Shown here piece by piece: positions 1-9,370 of a DNA stretch of 64,000 nt. Under the pieces are notes generated by a model. The model saw nothing but the letters and a program-made list of their open reading frames with translations, had not been told where the DNA came from and searched no databases. Position 1 is the first letter of the stretch. Every line of letters starts with the position of its first letter. Source of the stretch: Pseudomonas sp. FP2196. GTDB lineage: Bacteria > Pseudomonadota > Gammaproteobacteria > Pseudomonadales > Pseudomonadaceae. Where the stretch lies: assembly GCF_030687715.1 (NCBI RefSeq), contig NZ_CP117445.1, positions 2,538,501-2,602,500 of the forward strand, written 5' to 3'. A program made the translations under genes and the position numbers.

Positions 1-387
1 TATCGTTCATGCCTTGTTGAGAGTGAGCGATATTTGTTGTGCTGTTATCGATACATCGAGATGAATCCCGTCAGAGCGAAAATGGTAATTCATCCGGCAG
101 AATATCGCTGGTCAAGTTACCGTGTTAACGCACAATCAGAACGCTCACAGATTGTTACCCCTCATGCTCAGTATTTGGCGCTTGGAGGGCAGGGCGGGCA
201 GCCGGCAGATGTTTACCGCGAACTGTTCAAAAATGACTTAGAGTCAGAATTGGTCGACCAGATTCGTGACGCGACCAACGGAAATAATGTTTTTGGCGGT
301 TCAAAATTTGCTGTTGATGTCGAGGCAATGATCGGCCGTCGGGTGCGGCGGGGGAGCCCGGGACGGCCGAAAAAATCGATCATCTAG
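1..387 (+). CDS. RAYT (REP-associated Y1 transposase), C-terminal part, cut by window edge
   Basis: The reading frame is open from base 1 to the TAG at 385-387, so the start lies outside the window. The 128 visible residues match the C-terminal half of the complete transposase at 7018-7710 almost residue for residue, beginning at YRSCLVESER and ending SPGRPKKSII. The catalytic HUH half is upstream of base 1. The usual palindrome arm follows the stop directly at 392. RAYTs are IS200/IS605-like single-strand transposases that act on REP-type hairpins. Whether this copy is intact cannot be judged here. Confidence 0.85.
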   Translation, partial: YRSCLVESERYLLCCYRYIEMNPVRAKMVIHPAEYRWSSYRVNAQSERSQIVTPHAQYLALGGQGGQPADVYRELFKNDLESELVDQIRDATNGNNVFGGSKFAVDVEAMIGRRVRRGSPGRPKKSII

Positions 388-391
388 TGAA

Positions 392-411
392 CCGTGGTCT
401 GTCCCCGTTTT
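392..411. repeat. Right arm of the island palindrome family
   Basis: CGTGGTCTGTCCCC followed by GTTTT, five bases after the RAYT stop. The same arm follows the second RAYT copy at 7716-7729. The matching left arm should lie upstream of the window. Confidence 0.8.
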
Positions 412-531
412 CTTAAAGAAAATGCAGCCCTAAATACATGGATAGGCAAGTTATGCCAAAAATACGGATTTACGAAAGTCGAAAAAATTGAAATTATTGG
501 TGGTGTTACATATGTCACTTTCGGAAAAATA
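406..531 (+). pseudogene. CDI toxin 3'-end remnant
   Basis: Directly after the palindrome arm a frame reads FLKENAALNTWIGKLC through to GVTYVTFGK. It then runs on past where a stop is expected. If the A5 run at 525-529 had one A fewer, the frame would end FGK-stop (TAG) a few codons into the ATG at 512. This is the stop/start overlap seen in other modules here. I read it as the last ~40 codons of a CdiA-type toxin whose body is missing. The toxin activity is not recognisable. Confidence 0.45.
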
Positions 532-704
532 GAAGTTTGTTATCAAAAATCCTGGGTGGACAGGCGCCTAGCATGGTGCTGAACATGATGCTGGAGACTG
601 ATCCTGATTTGGATAAATATTCTTTGGCTAATATTTTTCTTGATGAGTTTGACCGTTTGGATAGCAAAATCGCTGCCAGCGATATGGCATTGGAAGAGCA
701 TTAG
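512..704 (+). pseudogene. CDI immunity gene, frameshifted
   Basis: ATG at 512 reads MSLSEK then TAG. Continuing one frame over gives RSLLSKILGGQAPSMVLNMM and on to SDMALEEH-stop at 702-704. Removing one A from the run at 525-529 joins both parts into a 63-residue acidic protein. It follows the toxin remnant and its last two thirds recur at 9244-9357, so it is an immunity-type gene that was duplicated and decayed. The family is not recognised. A sequencing error in the homopolymer would give the same picture. Confidence 0.5.
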
Positions 705-717
705 GTCGATCAGAGGA

Positions 718-783
718 ATGTCTGATCAACAATTTGATGACACTGTACTCATTCAGATGCGATCCGCAGGTTATAATATATAA
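718..783 (+). CDS. Conserved 21-residue ORF behind immunity remnant
   Basis: MSDQQFDDTVLIQMRSAGYN... (21 residues), starting 13 bases after the immunity stop. The same ORF with conserved ends and length recurs at 9371-9436 (MSDQQFDDALLIQMLSAGYKV). Both copies stay open, but they sit in a recently duplicated block, so conservation is weak evidence of translation. It may be the start of a lost next gene. Confidence 0.25.
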   Translation: MSDQQFDDTVLIQMRSAGYNI

Positions 784-820
784 ATAAGAAATAAGGATTG
801 GCTGTCTTCGATTTGGAGAT

Positions 821-862
821 GCGACAGGTCATGTTTAGTTCTTATGCAAAACGTGGTTGGCA
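821..862. repeat. Degenerate island palindrome
   Basis: GCGACAGGTCATGTTTAG ... AAAACGTGGTTGGCA keeps the layout of the family consensus (arm, GTTTAG loop start, AAAACGTGG return arm) with several substitutions. Confidence 0.5.
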
Positions 863-951
863 CTCCGGGTGCCGACATTTCTATGGTTTGGCCCCCATTC
901 ATTTTATGGGGTGCTGAAATCCGTAATGAATTACTGGGGAAAGGGGACTGA
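862..951 (+). pseudogene. CDI toxin 3'-end remnant without immunity partner
   Basis: An open stretch starting at the degenerate palindrome reads TPGADISMVWPPFILWGA then EIRNELLGKGD-stop (TGA 949-951). It has the position and size of the other toxin tails in this island (palindrome, then 20-50 codons, then stop). No immunity ORF follows, because an IS4 fragment begins 45 bases downstream. Assignment rests on position only. Confidence 0.35.
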
Positions 952-996
952 TATATTTTTATCTACGCTGAGTTCGCAGGTTGAAAATAAATCTGT

Positions 997-1141
997 CCCT
1001 GAGGGATCCCCACAAATCTATCCCAATGCCTGAGCTTGTTGATGTACCTCGTCTCGCAACGCGTGCTCAAGTCTCTCCAAGGTTTTTCGAGACTTTGAGC
1101 CACGACCGCTGCACCAGTATTCCAACCCTAGTCGCCACAGG
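997..1141 (-). mobile_element. IS4-family element, right-end fragment
   Basis: The minus strand encodes WRLGLEYW...[21 protein letters not shown]. This matches the C-terminus of the complete transposase at 9682-10911 (WRLGLEYW...LEKALRDEVHHQAQSLK). The terminal repeat CCCTGAGGGATCCCC lies at 997-1011. The fragment stops where a palindrome begins (GGATAAATGGGG at 1139), so about 90% of the element is lost. Orientation is opposite to the complete copy. Confidence 0.8.
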
Positions 1142-1147
1142 ATAAAT

Positions 1148-1195
1148 GGGGATAGACCACGTTTAGAAAGCACTCCGAAACCGTGGTCTGTCCCC
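1148..1195. repeat. Island palindrome, full copy
   Basis: Arms GGGGATAGACCACG (1148-1161) and CGTGGTCTGTCCCC (1182-1195) around a TTTAGAAAGCACTCCGAAAC loop. It forms the junction between the IS4 fragment and the truncated cdiA. Confidence 0.9.
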
Positions 1196-1261
1196 GTTTT
1201 ATCCGCGGTAGGTGCAACGTCGACCATCAAGGTCGGCGGGCAGCTCACCAACGCCGGACGC

Positions 1262-4200
1262 ATGACCTCCAGCGAAGACCTGACGATCAACGCGGGCAGC
1301 GTCGCCAACTACGGCACCTTGGGCGCGGCGCAGAACCTCATCATCAACACGCCTTCGTTGCTCAATGACCGTGGGCTGATTTTCAGCGGCAACAACATGA
1401 CGCTTGGCGTCAGCACGTTGACCAACCAGCACGGTGATTTCTACGGTCTGGGCGATGTGATGATGGGTGGGTATGGCGGCGCAGCACGGGCAGCGGGGGT
1501 GTACAACATTTCCGGCTCGATGGAGAGCGGGCGCGGGTTCACGATCAATGCCGATGTGTTCGAGAACCGTACGGAAGGACCGACGGCATCGGTTGAACGC
1601 AAATTGATCTCCGGGTTGATTGCAGCCAGCTGTGGTGACTGCGTTGGCGGCACCTTCAACAACTTCCTCGCCACTCGCGAGACTTACCAATTCTTCGACA
1701 CCGATACCAGCGCCTCGGCGATGTTCAACGTCGGCAAGGATTTTACGTTCACAGGTGGCACGTTCCTCAACAGCAAAAGCACGGTAGCGGCGGGTGGCAA
1801 CATCACCATCACCGCCGACAGCTTGAAGAATATCGGAGCCAAGAGCGGAACCGTCGAAGTCACGCGCCATTACAACTTCGAAATGGGCACTGGCACCACG
1901 GCGCAATTCATGGCCAACGTGATCATGCCGTACAACCAGCGTAACAACCCTGATTTCCCGTTTGTGTATTACGTCTCTGGACCGGATGAATTGATCCGTA
2001 AAGCGATCGCTAAAACAGTTGGCAGTGGCGTCTTAATCGTCGATGCCGAGACTGGCGAAAACCTCAGCATTCAAAAATATCATCAGGCCCTGTCCGGTTT
2101 CAGTGCTGGATTCGAGACTTCAACGCCATCGTTGTATGACCCGAATAATTTGTTAGCGATACCTGCTGAACTGGCCCCTTACGCGAAAGGTGTCGCCCTC
2201 GAAACCCCGGTTAACAGTACCGGTACTTCCGATACCAACAACTCGCGCAACGCAGTGATTCAGGCAGGTGGCAACGTCTCGATTACCGCCACCCGGGAAG
2301 TTGAAAACAGCGTTATCCATCAGGACTACAGCTCAACCGGTGGCACCAACAAAGTTGCTGATACTGCGGTCGGAAACAGCGGCACTGTCGTTGTGCGCAT
2401 CAACAGCCAACTGCCGCCGGACCTTGCGCAACAGCAAGTCAATCCGCTGAGCCTGCCTGGCTTCTCTTTGCCGACGGGCGAGAACGGTCTGTTCCGGCTG
2501 AGCGGGCAGGGCACCAGCGGCGCCACTGCCGGCAACACCGGGCCAGCACCGACGTGGACGGTCGGCAGTGAGTCGGTGAATGCCCAGGACCATATGGTCG
2601 CCGCCAGCAGCGGCGGCCCGCGCAATCTGTTCATCGATGCCCCTGCGCAGGTGTCAGATAGCACCCGCGCCGTGGACACGTTCCACCGTACCCCAAGCAC
2701 GGTTCAGGCAGTCGCCAGTTCGGTCGATGTCAAAGTGCCGGAAAGTTCTGCAGGCACGGGCAAGCCCAACCGCGGCAACGACATGAAAGAGTCGATCGAC
2801 ACCCGTCCGGTCACCCGTGTCACTGGCCTGCCAGACACCATGGCGCCCTCGAACCCGCACAAATACCTGATCGAAACCAACCCGGTACTCACCGACCTCA
2901 AGTCGTTCATGAGCTCGGACTACCTGCTGGAAAACCTCGGCTACAACCCCGACCAAAGCGCCAAGCGTCTGGGCGATGGCCTTTACGAACAGCGGCTGAT
3001 CCAGCAGGCCGTCACCGCCCGCACCGGTCAGGCCTTCCTCGACGGCCAGACCTCCAACGAGGCCATGTTCAAGTACCTGATGAACAACGCCATCGCCAGC
3101 AAGGACGCGCTCAACCTGTCGGTCGGCGTCGGTCTCACGGCGCAACAAGTCGCCGCGCTGACCCACGACATCGTCTGGCTCGAAGAGCACGAAGTGAATG
3201 GCGAAAAAGTGCTGGTGCCGGTGGTCTATCTGGCCCAGGCCAATGGTCGTCTCGGCCCGACCGGGGCGCTGATTGCCGGTAACGACGTGACGCTGATCGC
3301 TGGTGAAAACCTCGATAACGTCGGCACGTTGAAAGCGACCAATAACCTGTCGGCGACGGCGGGCAAGGACCTGGTCAACAGTGGCTCGATCGAGGCGGGT
3401 AATCGTCTGGATCTGTTGGCGACCAACAACATCGTCAACAAGGCCGGCGGCATCATCGCCGGACGCGATGTGAGCCTGACCACCCGCACCGGCGATGTGA
3501 TCAACGAGCGGACCATCACCTCGATGGACGACCAGTACGGCACCGTCACCCGGCATCAGGACTTTGCCGATAACGCAGCCCGGATCGAGGCTGCCAACGA
3601 CCTGACCGTCAAAGCGGCCAAGGACATCAACATCGTCGGCGGCGTGATGAAGAGCGGCCAGGACATGGCGTTGAACGCCGGTCGCGATGTCAATGTGGCC
3701 TCTGTGCAGGTTAACGACAGCGCGTCGCTGGGCTGGAGGGGAACCGTCAGCAGTGTCACGCAACTGGGCGCCGATATTGATGCCGGGCGTGATTTCAAGG
3801 CTGATGCCAAGCGCGATATCAATGTCATTGCCAGTGAGATTGATGCCAAGCGTGATGTATCGATGAAGGCTACCGAGAATCTGGTGATTACCTCGGCCGC
3901 CGATGAGGAACATTCGAACTCGAAAAACAAGAAAGAAACGTGGCAGAAGGACCACGTTTCCCAAGTCATGTCTGGTATTACGGCGGGCGGAGACGTCAGG
4001 CTGGATGCAGGGAAGGATCTGAGTCTGATTTCCAGCCGTGTAACGGCAGGTGATGAAGCGTATCTGGTGGCCGGCGACAACCTGCAGATCCTGGCTTTAC
4101 AGGACACCGATTACTCGCTGTACGACATGAAGAAAAAGGGCGGCTTCGGCAAGCTGAAGATGCAGCACGACGAGGTGACCGACAACAAGTATGTCGGCTC

Positions 4201-6187
4201 CGAGATTAAGTCTGGCGGCGATCTGACGCTCAAGAGCGGAGGCGATCAGCTTTATCAGGTCGCCAAGCTTGAAAGTGGCAACAACATCACATTGGACAGC
4301 GGTGGGGGGATCACTTTTGAAGGGGTCAAAGACCTTCACAATGAAAGCCATACAAAGACCGACAACAATGCTGCGTGGGTGTCTTCTAAAGGCCGTGGTA
4401 ATACCGACGAAACCTTGCGCCAGACACGGATGATTGCCAAGGGCAACATCGTGATCAAGGCTGTTGATGGGCTGAAGATTGATATCAAGGATGTTAATCA
4501 GCAATCCGTCAGCCAGACCATCGACAGCATGGTCAAGGCTGACCCGCAGTTGGCATGGTTGAAAGAAGCCGAGGCGCGGGGGGATGTGGATTGGCGGCTC
4601 GTTAAAGAAATTCACGAGTCGTTCAAGTACGAGAATTCGGGTCTTGGCCCGGCATCGCAGATGATCATCGCGATTGTGATGGCAGCGGTGGTCGGCCCGG
4701 CAGCTTTGACGGCCTTGAGTGGGATGGGCACGTTCTGGGCTGCCACTTTTGCGGCTGTGGCTACCGGCGCGGCGACAAATGCCACGACAAGTTTCATCAA
4801 TAACGGCGGAAATCTTGGAGCGGTGTTCGCGGACGTTACTTCATCCGATGCGCTGCAGGGCTATGTGATTTCCGGGCTGACGGCCGGATTGATGTCCGAA
4901 TATCTGACCAAACTAACCGGCGTGAAATTCGACGCGAACGGCAAATACGCCGGGACGTCATTAGCTACGTGGGAAGGTGTAAGCAAGTTCGCGGGAAGCC
5001 AGATCCTTCAAGGCGGTACTTCTGCGTTGATCACCAAGGCAGTGGGCGGCGATGCAGATATTGGTGATCTACTGCAAACCGCGCTCTTCAATACAGTAGC
5101 TGCGTTCAGCTTCAACTTGGTGGGTGATCTCACACAAGGATTGGTCGATGATGGCACCGCTACCAAAGTCATCATTCATGCTGCGGTTGGCGGGTTGTTG
5201 TCGGAAATGACCGGTGGGGATTTTGCGACTGGCGCGTTGGCGGCTGGAGCGAATGAGGCCCTCGTTAAAGAGATGAGCAGTTGGTTCAAGGGCAATCCAA
5301 ATTTATTGCTGATGGGGTCACAGATTGTTGGAGTTCTTTCGGCTGCCGCTTTAGGTAATACAGATGCAAGCACGTTGCAACAAACGGCTTGGATTACCAA
5401 TAACGCGACTCAATTTAACTTTGCTGGGCACCAAGAACTAGACGATTTTGAAAATTCCGCACGCACCTGCGAATCAAAAGAAACTTGCGAAAAGATCAAA
5501 AAGGATATTCGAAATCAGTCGGTTGCAGATGATGATGCTCTTGCCTCTTTGTGTAAAATCAGCCCAGAACAATGTGTGCAGTACTATGGTGATTTGCTCC
5601 ACGATCGATACAGTCTGCAAGAACGCCTCGCGCATATGTATTTCGACGATAGTATTCCTTCGATGTTCAAGGAGGATCTGCATCGCTTGCAGCTCCAAAA
5701 TAACTCCGCTATTACGACCTTGACTCAAGCGCAGTCACAGTTGGACTTGATAAATAGAGGAGTTTCACCTGAGAAGGCCGGATGGCTTAGTGATCTGTTA
5801 GCGGTCATGGGGGGGATGCTGGGTGGAGGTAAGGGCGGAGGAAAATTAACGAGTACAGTTTGGGATAAGGTCAAACCTACTGATCCTTCGTTGCGTGGTA
5901 CATCGATCCCGAAATCGTTTGAAATTTCTACAGATGGTGGTAGTTTCTGGGTTCATCCAAATGCCACTAAGCATATGGAAGAATTTTTGACGCGCAATGG
6001 GCTCTCGCATTCATCTTCGTTGGCTAGCCAAGCGATGCTGAGCAGTTTCCAGATTGCTCTTAACAACGCTGCAGCACAGGGAATTAAATATGGGGAGGTA
6101 ATGCAGGTGGGGCGATGGGAATTGATTATCAGCGCTGGTCGTCCCGGAGAGCCGCTTCCGGTAGTTAAACATGCACTTTATAAATAA
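1262..6187 (+). CDS. 5'-truncated CdiA/filamentous haemagglutinin with C-terminal toxin
   Basis: About 1,640 residues of a two-partner-secretion exoprotein that would carry a toxin to neighbouring cells. The same frame is open back to ~1202, where the palindrome begins. The signal peptide and TPS domain are therefore absent and the ATG at 1262 is only the first internal one. Residues ~1-1050 are haemagglutinin repeats (recurrent AGNDVTL, AGRDVN and SGGDLTL blocks). Residues ~1110-1370 are small-residue-rich and resemble the DUF637/pretoxin region. TNNATQFNF (~1380) is the same junction motif that opens the orphan toxin at 7731. The tip (from ~1540, [15 protein letters not shown] ... ELIISAGRP) could be a BECR-type nuclease, low confidence. 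No cdiB is in the window, so secretion is doubtful unless the 5' part is rejoined. Confidence 0.85.
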   Translation: MTSSEDLTINAGSVANYGTLGAAQNLIINTPSLLNDRGLIFSGNNMTLGVSTLTNQHGDFYGLGDVMMGGYGGAARAAGVYNISGSMESGRGFTINADVFENRTEGPTASVERKLISGLIAASCGDCVGGTFNNFLATRETYQFFDTDTSASAMFNVGKDFTFTGGTFLNSKSTVAAGGNITITADSLKNIGAKSGTVEVTRHYNFEMGTGTTAQFMANVIMPYNQRNNPDFPFVYYVSGPDELIRKAIAKTVGSGVLIVDAETGENLSIQKYHQALSGFSAGFETSTPSLYDPNNLLAIPAELAPYAKGVALETPVNSTGTSDTNNSRNAVIQAGGNVSITATREVENSVIHQDYSSTGGTNKVADTAVGNSGTVVVRINSQLPPDLAQQQVNPLSLPGFSLPTGENGLFRLSGQGTSGATAGNTGPAPTWTVGSESVNAQDHMVAASSGGPRNLFIDAPAQVSDSTRAVDTFHRTPSTVQAVASSVDVKVPESSAGTGKPNRGNDMKESIDTRPVTRVTGLPDTMAPSNPHKYLIETNPVLTDLKSFMSSDYLLENLGYNPDQSAKRLGDGLYEQRLIQQAVTARTGQAFLDGQTSNEAMFKYLMNNAIASKDALNLSVGVGLTAQQVAALTHDIVWLEEHEVNGEKVLVPVVYLAQANGRLGPTGALIAGNDVTLIAGENLDNVGTLKATNNLSATAGKDLVNSGSIEAGNRLDLLATNNIVNKAGGIIAGRDVSLTTRTGDVINERTITSMDDQYGTVTRHQDFADNAARIEAANDLTVKAAKDINIVGGVMKSGQDMALNAGRDVNVASVQVNDSASLGWRGTVSSVTQLGADIDAGRDFKADAKRDINVIASEIDAKRDVSMKATENLVITSAADEEHSNSKNKKETWQKDHVSQVMSGITAGGDVRLDAGKDLSLISSRVTAGDEAYLVAGDNLQILALQDTDYSLYDMKKKGGFGKLKMQHDEVTDNKYVGSEIKSGGDLTLKSGGDQLYQVAKLESGNNITLDSGGGITFEGVKDLHNESHTKTDNNAAWVSSKGRGNTDETLRQTRMIAKGNIVIKAVDGLKIDIKDVNQQSVSQTIDSMVKADPQLAWLKEAEARGDVDWRLVKEIHESFKYENSGLGPASQMIIAIVMAAVVGPAALTALSGMGTFWAATFAAVATGAATNATTSFINNGGNLGAVFADVTSSDALQGYVISGLTAGLMSEYLTKLTGVKFDANGKYAGTSLATWEGVSKFAGSQILQGGTSALITKAVGGDADIGDLLQTALFNTVAAFSFNLVGDLTQGLVDDGTATKVIIHAAVGGLLSEMTGGDFATGALAAGANEALVKEMSSWFKGNPNLLLMGSQIVGVLSAAALGNTDASTLQQTAWITNNATQFNFAGHQELDDFENSARTCESKETCEKIKKDIRNQSVADDDALASLCKISPEQCVQYYGDLLHDRYSLQERLAHMYFDDSIPSMFKEDLHRLQLQNNSAITTLTQAQSQLDLINRGVSPEKAGWLSDLLAVMGGMLGGGKGGGKLTSTVWDKVKPTDPSLRGTSIPKSFEISTDGGSFWVHPNATKHMEEFLTRNGLSHSSSLASQAMLSSFQIALNNAAAQGIKYGEVMQVGRWELIISAGRPGEPLPVVKHALYK

Positions 6188-6189
6188 TC

Positions 6190-6717
6190 ATGCTGAAAAT
6201 TAATGATATTGGTGAGTGTGAAGGCAATGTTGTCGAAGTCGATGAATACGTGCCTTTGACAGTTCGGTTTGGGTCGGGCCGCGATGCGTCGCCCCTCTAT
6301 TGGCGTGCGGGCAATGGTAAAGACTCTCTTTTGGAAGTCGGTTTAAGTGCCTCCACTGGGAAGATTATAAGTGTAACGGTTGTAACTATTCCTTCTGTGG
6401 CATTGCAGCATTACGAATGTCAGGTGGGAAGTTGCGCGTTTGACGTCGGGGTTCCGCTTTTTTGTGTGGACGGGTGGGCGAGTCGTGAAAGTTATTCAAA
6501 TAGATTTTTAGATGATTTCAGTGTTGGATTTGATCTGTTTGTGGATGCCGATAGAGCATGTATCGTCTTTGATGTGCAGCAGGACATTGTTCAGTTAGTA
6601 AGAAATGGCTCAGTGAGTTTTGGGGTTTCCTCAAGAGGTGAATTGTTATCAATTGAAGTGTCATGCCTAGACGTTGATAAAATGGATTTGTTGAAAAGTT
6701 TTACCTCTTGTGGATAA
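6190..6717 (+). CDS. Probable immunity protein for the adjacent CdiA toxin
   Basis: A 175-residue acidic soluble protein without signal peptide or membrane segment. Its ATG is two bases after the toxin stop, the standard place for a cdiI gene, and codon use is AT-richer than the core genes, as for the toxin tip. I do not recognise the family. By position it should bind and neutralise the toxin domain at the end of the preceding gene. It is intact even though its cdiA lacks a 5' end, so it could protect against siblings that still deliver this toxin. Confidence 0.7.
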   Translation: MLKINDIGECEGNVVEVDEYVPLTVRFGSGRDASPLYWRAGNGKDSLLEVGLSASTGKIISVTVVTIPSVALQHYECQVGSCAFDVGVPLFCVDGWASRESYSNRFLDDFSVGFDLFVDADRACIVFDVQQDIVQLVRNGSVSFGVSSRGELLSIEVSCLDVDKMDLLKSFTSCG

Positions 6718-6736
6718 AGATGAAACAGGGATAAAT

Positions 6737-6783
6737 GGGGGCAGACCACGTTTAGAAAGCACTTCGAAAACGTGGTCTGTCCC
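6737..6783. repeat. Island palindrome, full copy fused to IS4 end
   Basis: Arms GGGGCAGACCACG and CGTGGTCTGTCCC around TTTAGAAAGCACTTCGAAAA. The final CCC is also the start of an IS4 terminal repeat (CCCTGAGGGATTCCC), so the two elements are joined without spacer. Confidence 0.88.
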
Positions 6784-6894
6784 TGAGGGATTCCCGATTT
6801 TTCTTACAGAAAATCAAGAAGTTGGAATATTGAAAAGACCTGCATGAGTCGGCAACTTGGTTTGCACCACACAAATACAAGAAACCGAACCCAT
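6779..6894 (+). mobile_element. IS4-family element, left-end fragment
   Basis: About 115 bases nearly identical to the left end of the complete IS at 9605-9720 (terminal repeat, then CGATTTTTCTTACAGAAAAT and on to GAAACCGAACCCAT). It ends abruptly at GAGGGATAAATGGGG, where the RAYT element begins. Confidence 0.85.
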
Positions 6895-6905
6895 GAGGGA
6901 TAAAT

Positions 6906-7729
6906 GGGGACAGACCACGTGTAATGTAGTTGACTGAAATAACACATAAAAATTTGCCGTCATTTGAGCCTTGCGGCGCGCTAAGCTTTCAGTTCGACCA
7001 ATTGAAAGGATTCATCGATGCCGCGTAGACCCCGAGTTTTGATACCAGGTATACCACTGCACCTGATTCAGCGAGGAAACAATAAATCTGCCTGTTTTTT
7101 TACCGAGGAGGACTACCTTTTTTATCTGGAGCTTTTGGTCGAACAGGCCTCTAAAAATGATTGTGATATTCATGCGTGGTGCTTAATGACCAATCATGTT
7201 CATTTGTTAGTCAGCCCTCATAATGCCAACAGCGCAAGCCTGCTGATGAAAGGTGTCGGCCAGAGATACGTCCAATATGTAAATCGTACGTATCGTCGCA
7301 GCGGAAGTTTGTGGGAAGGCCGGTATCGCTCATGCCTTGTTGAGAGTGAACGATATTTGTTGTGCTGTTATCGATACATCGAAATGAATCCAGTCAGAGC
7401 GAAAATGGTAAATCATCCGGCACAATATCGCTGGTCAAGTTACCGTGTTAACGCACAATCAGAACGATCGCACATTGTTACGCCTCATGCTCAGTATTTG
7501 GCGCTTGGAGGGCAGCGCGGGCAGCCGGCAGATGCTTACCGCGAACTGTTCAAAAATGACTTAGAATCAGAATTGGTTGACCAGATTCGTGACGCGACCA
7601 ATGGAAATAATGTTTTTGGTGGTTCAAAGTTTGCTGTTGATGTCGAGGCAATGATCGGTCGTCGGGTGCAGCGGGGGAGCCCGGGACGGCCGAAAAAATC
7701 GATCATCTAGTGAAACGTGGTCTGTCCCC
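6906..7729 (+). mobile_element. RAYT transposase unit bounded by palindrome arms
   Basis: Left arm GGGGACAGACCACG (6906-6919) and right arm CGTGGTCTGTCCCC (7716-7729) are exact 14-base inverted copies, with the transposase gene between them. The arms equal those of the short island palindromes, which look like this unit with the gene replaced by a 20-base loop. Total ~824 bp. No target duplication is evident. Confidence 0.75.
7018..7710 (+). CDS. RAYT, Y1/IS200-like transposase
   Basis: 230 residues, complete. The HUH motif is seen as NHVHLLVSP (~residues 60-68), in which two histidines bind the metal. The candidate catalytic tyrosine is in GQRYVQYVN (~81-89). The conserved YRYIEMNPVRAKMV block follows at ~119-132. 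ATG at 7018 is preceded by TTGAAAGGATTC, a usable ribosome site. This family nicks and joins single-stranded DNA at REP-like hairpins and is normally domesticated. The inverted arms around it are its likely substrate. A near-identical copy enters the window at base 1. Confidence 0.9.
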   Translation: MPRRPRVLIPGIPLHLIQRGNNKSACFFTEEDYLFYLELLVEQASKNDCDIHAWCLMTNHVHLLVSPHNANSASLLMKGVGQRYVQYVNRTYRRSGSLWEGRYRSCLVESERYLLCCYRYIEMNPVRAKMVNHPAQYRWSSYRVNAQSERSHIVTPHAQYLALGGQRGQPADAYRELFKNDLESELVDQIRDATNGNNVFGGSKFAVDVEAMIGRRVQRGSPGRPKKSII

Positions 7730-8667
7730 GTTTCCCCACCAACAACGCGACACAGTACAACTTCCTGAATCACCAGCAGGCAGACGACCTCGTCAAAGAG
7801 TTGAAAGGCTGTAGAGCCAGCGAAGATCTAGCAGCTTGCCGACAGAAGGTGAAAGATGCTTACGCGAAGCTAAGCGCCAAGACCAGTGGTGCTGAACTGT
7901 TCAAGTGTGAGGGATTCGATCAGTGCAATGGCCAAACGAACGCTGCAGAAGGCGGGACGCTGGCGTTGGAGGATTACGACACCAATGGCGGGTTGAACGG
8001 TGAGGAGCGAGCAATTGTCCAGGACTCGAACCATACGGACGAGCTGAACTCTCACCATAAAACGATGCTGGGTGATCATGCTGAGATCGCTGGGACCATT
8101 CTGACAGGGGGGATCGGCGCTGGTACCAAATTGGTTGGGAAGACTGAGGAGGCGCTGGGTGCTACAAAAGGAGCAGGAGGTGGTGCAATAACAAAAATCA
8201 CGGATGAAATGAAGCTGGATCCGTATCATCCTGACTGGAAAAACTACGCTGGAACTGAGCCCCGAGGCGTTGGCGCAGATGTTGTCAATACACTAAGTGG
8301 TGTAAAAGGAACTACTAACGTTCCTAATACACCCAGGTTCATTGCGGATTCTGCCGGTAACATTATTGATTTAGACTTTACCAAGGGGCTCACGGGAACG
8401 AATGTGACGGTCACAGGAGCGCGCGGTGGTGTTCAATATCCGTTGCAAGGACAAACACCCAATTCTTACGCCAATCTTGGAAATGGGCATGTTGTTGTCT
8501 ATGGTCCTGAGGGGCGGGCACTCTATGACGTGTCTAACTCTCGGATTAAGGTGGTCGAATGGAACCAAGCACTGAATGGACCATATTTTCCAAAGAAGGG
8601 AAGTGATACAAAAGCCTTCGAGGGGAATGTCCCTCAATCGGTTCTTGATAGCTTAGGGTTGAATTGA
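7717..8667 (+). CDS. Orphan CdiA C-terminal toxin module
   Basis: The frame begins inside the palindrome arm: GTG at 7717 gives VCPRFP, then TNNATQYNFLNHQQADDL. That is homologous to [18 protein letters not shown] in the main CdiA, so the module starts exactly at the conserved pretoxin/toxin junction. Residues ~20-100 are cysteine-bearing linker (KGCRASEDLAACRQ). A glycine-rich hydrophobic stretch follows at ~125-155. The tip (~165-316) contains DPYHPDWKNYAGTEP and RFIADSAGNIIDLD and is not a fold I can name. It lacks haemagglutinin repeats and secretion signals, so it would act only after recombination onto a cdiA. The GTG may allow cytoplasmic expression. Confidence 0.7.
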   Translation: MVCPRFPTNNATQYNFLNHQQADDLVKELKGCRASEDLAACRQKVKDAYAKLSAKTSGAELFKCEGFDQCNGQTNAAEGGTLALEDYDTNGGLNGEERAIVQDSNHTDELNSHHKTMLGDHAEIAGTILTGGIGAGTKLVGKTEEALGATKGAGGGAITKITDEMKLDPYHPDWKNYAGTEPRGVGADVVNTLSGVKGTTNVPNTPRFIADSAGNIIDLDFTKGLTGTNVTVTGARGGVQYPLQGQTPNSYANLGNGHVVVYGPEGRALYDVSNSRIKVVEWNQALNGPYFPKKGSDTKAFEGNVPQSVLDSLGLN

Positions 8668-9191
8668 TGAAAATTTATCAGGGTAATATTCCCAAAGAGT
8701 CGTTGAATCTGTTTGTTTCGGATATTGGAGCCAGCGAGTTTTTTTCATATGTAGGAAACTTGGTTTCATTGGAGCAGGCAATTTCTGTTATAGGGTTGCT
8801 CTCTCCTGATTTTATTGAGGTTGAGGGGCACGTTTTCTGGCTGCCAGACGCTCAGCAATACGACCCGCAAAAATTTCATTTGAAGGGGCTGGTCGAGACC
8901 GAATCCAGTGTGTTGGAACAAAGTACAACGCGCAGAGAAGTTGAGCGATACAGAAATATTTTTTCAATAAATCAGTTTTTTTCTAAGTGGGAAGACGCGC
9001 CGGGCCGACCCGTATTTAAGGTTGGTCTGTCGGAAGAAGATTATCGTCTTTGTCATTTATTTGCTGAGCAGATCACTAGATATTGGAGTCGCGCGTTATC
9101 CGATTCCTTCCCAGAGAGGGAATTTCAGTTTGAAATTGCTGATGATCTTCTCGATGAATATGGGGTTTGCCTGACATTTTGGCAGCCGTAG
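8667..9191 (+). CDS. Probable immunity protein of orphan toxin module
   Basis: 174 residues. ATG at 8667 overlaps the toxin TGA by one base (TGATG), implying translational coupling. The protein is acidic, soluble and aromatic-rich (FFSYVGNLVSLEQA early; EFQFEIADDLLDEYGVCLTF at the end) with no membrane segment. The mix resembles Imm proteins that pair with CdiA tips, but I do not recognise the family. It is intact, as is its toxin, making this the only apparently complete orphan toxin/immunity pair in the island. Confidence 0.65.
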   Translation: MKIYQGNIPKESLNLFVSDIGASEFFSYVGNLVSLEQAISVIGLLSPDFIEVEGHVFWLPDAQQYDPQKFHLKGLVETESSVLEQSTTRREVERYRNIFSINQFFSKWEDAPGRPVFKVGLSEEDYRLCHLFAEQITRYWSRALSDSFPEREFQFEIADDLLDEYGVCLTFWQP

Positions 9192-9243
9192 TTAAAATAG
9201 GGCGCAGACAAAAGTGCAGAAGGTAACCTTCCCGAAATTAAAG

Positions 9244-9357
9244 CTGGAGGCAGATCCTGATTTGGATAAATACTCTTTGGCTAATATCTTTCTGGATGAA
9301 TTTGATCATTTGGATAGTAAAATCGCTCCCAGCGATATCGCATTGGAAGAGTATTAG
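9244..9357 (+). pseudogene. Second copy of immunity-gene 3' part
   Basis: LEADPDLDKYSLANIFLDEF then DHLDSKIAPSDIALEEY-stop repeats the C-terminal two thirds of the gene at 512-704. The 5' third is missing; unrelated sequence (9192-9243) precedes it. The duplication continues past the stop to at least 9436. Confidence 0.7.
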
Positions 9358-9370
9358 GTCGGTTAGAGGG

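Noticed and set aside
1199..1906. Antisense frames over the truncated cdiA
   Set aside because: No start context or known motif; the sense strand carries clear haemagglutinin repeats.
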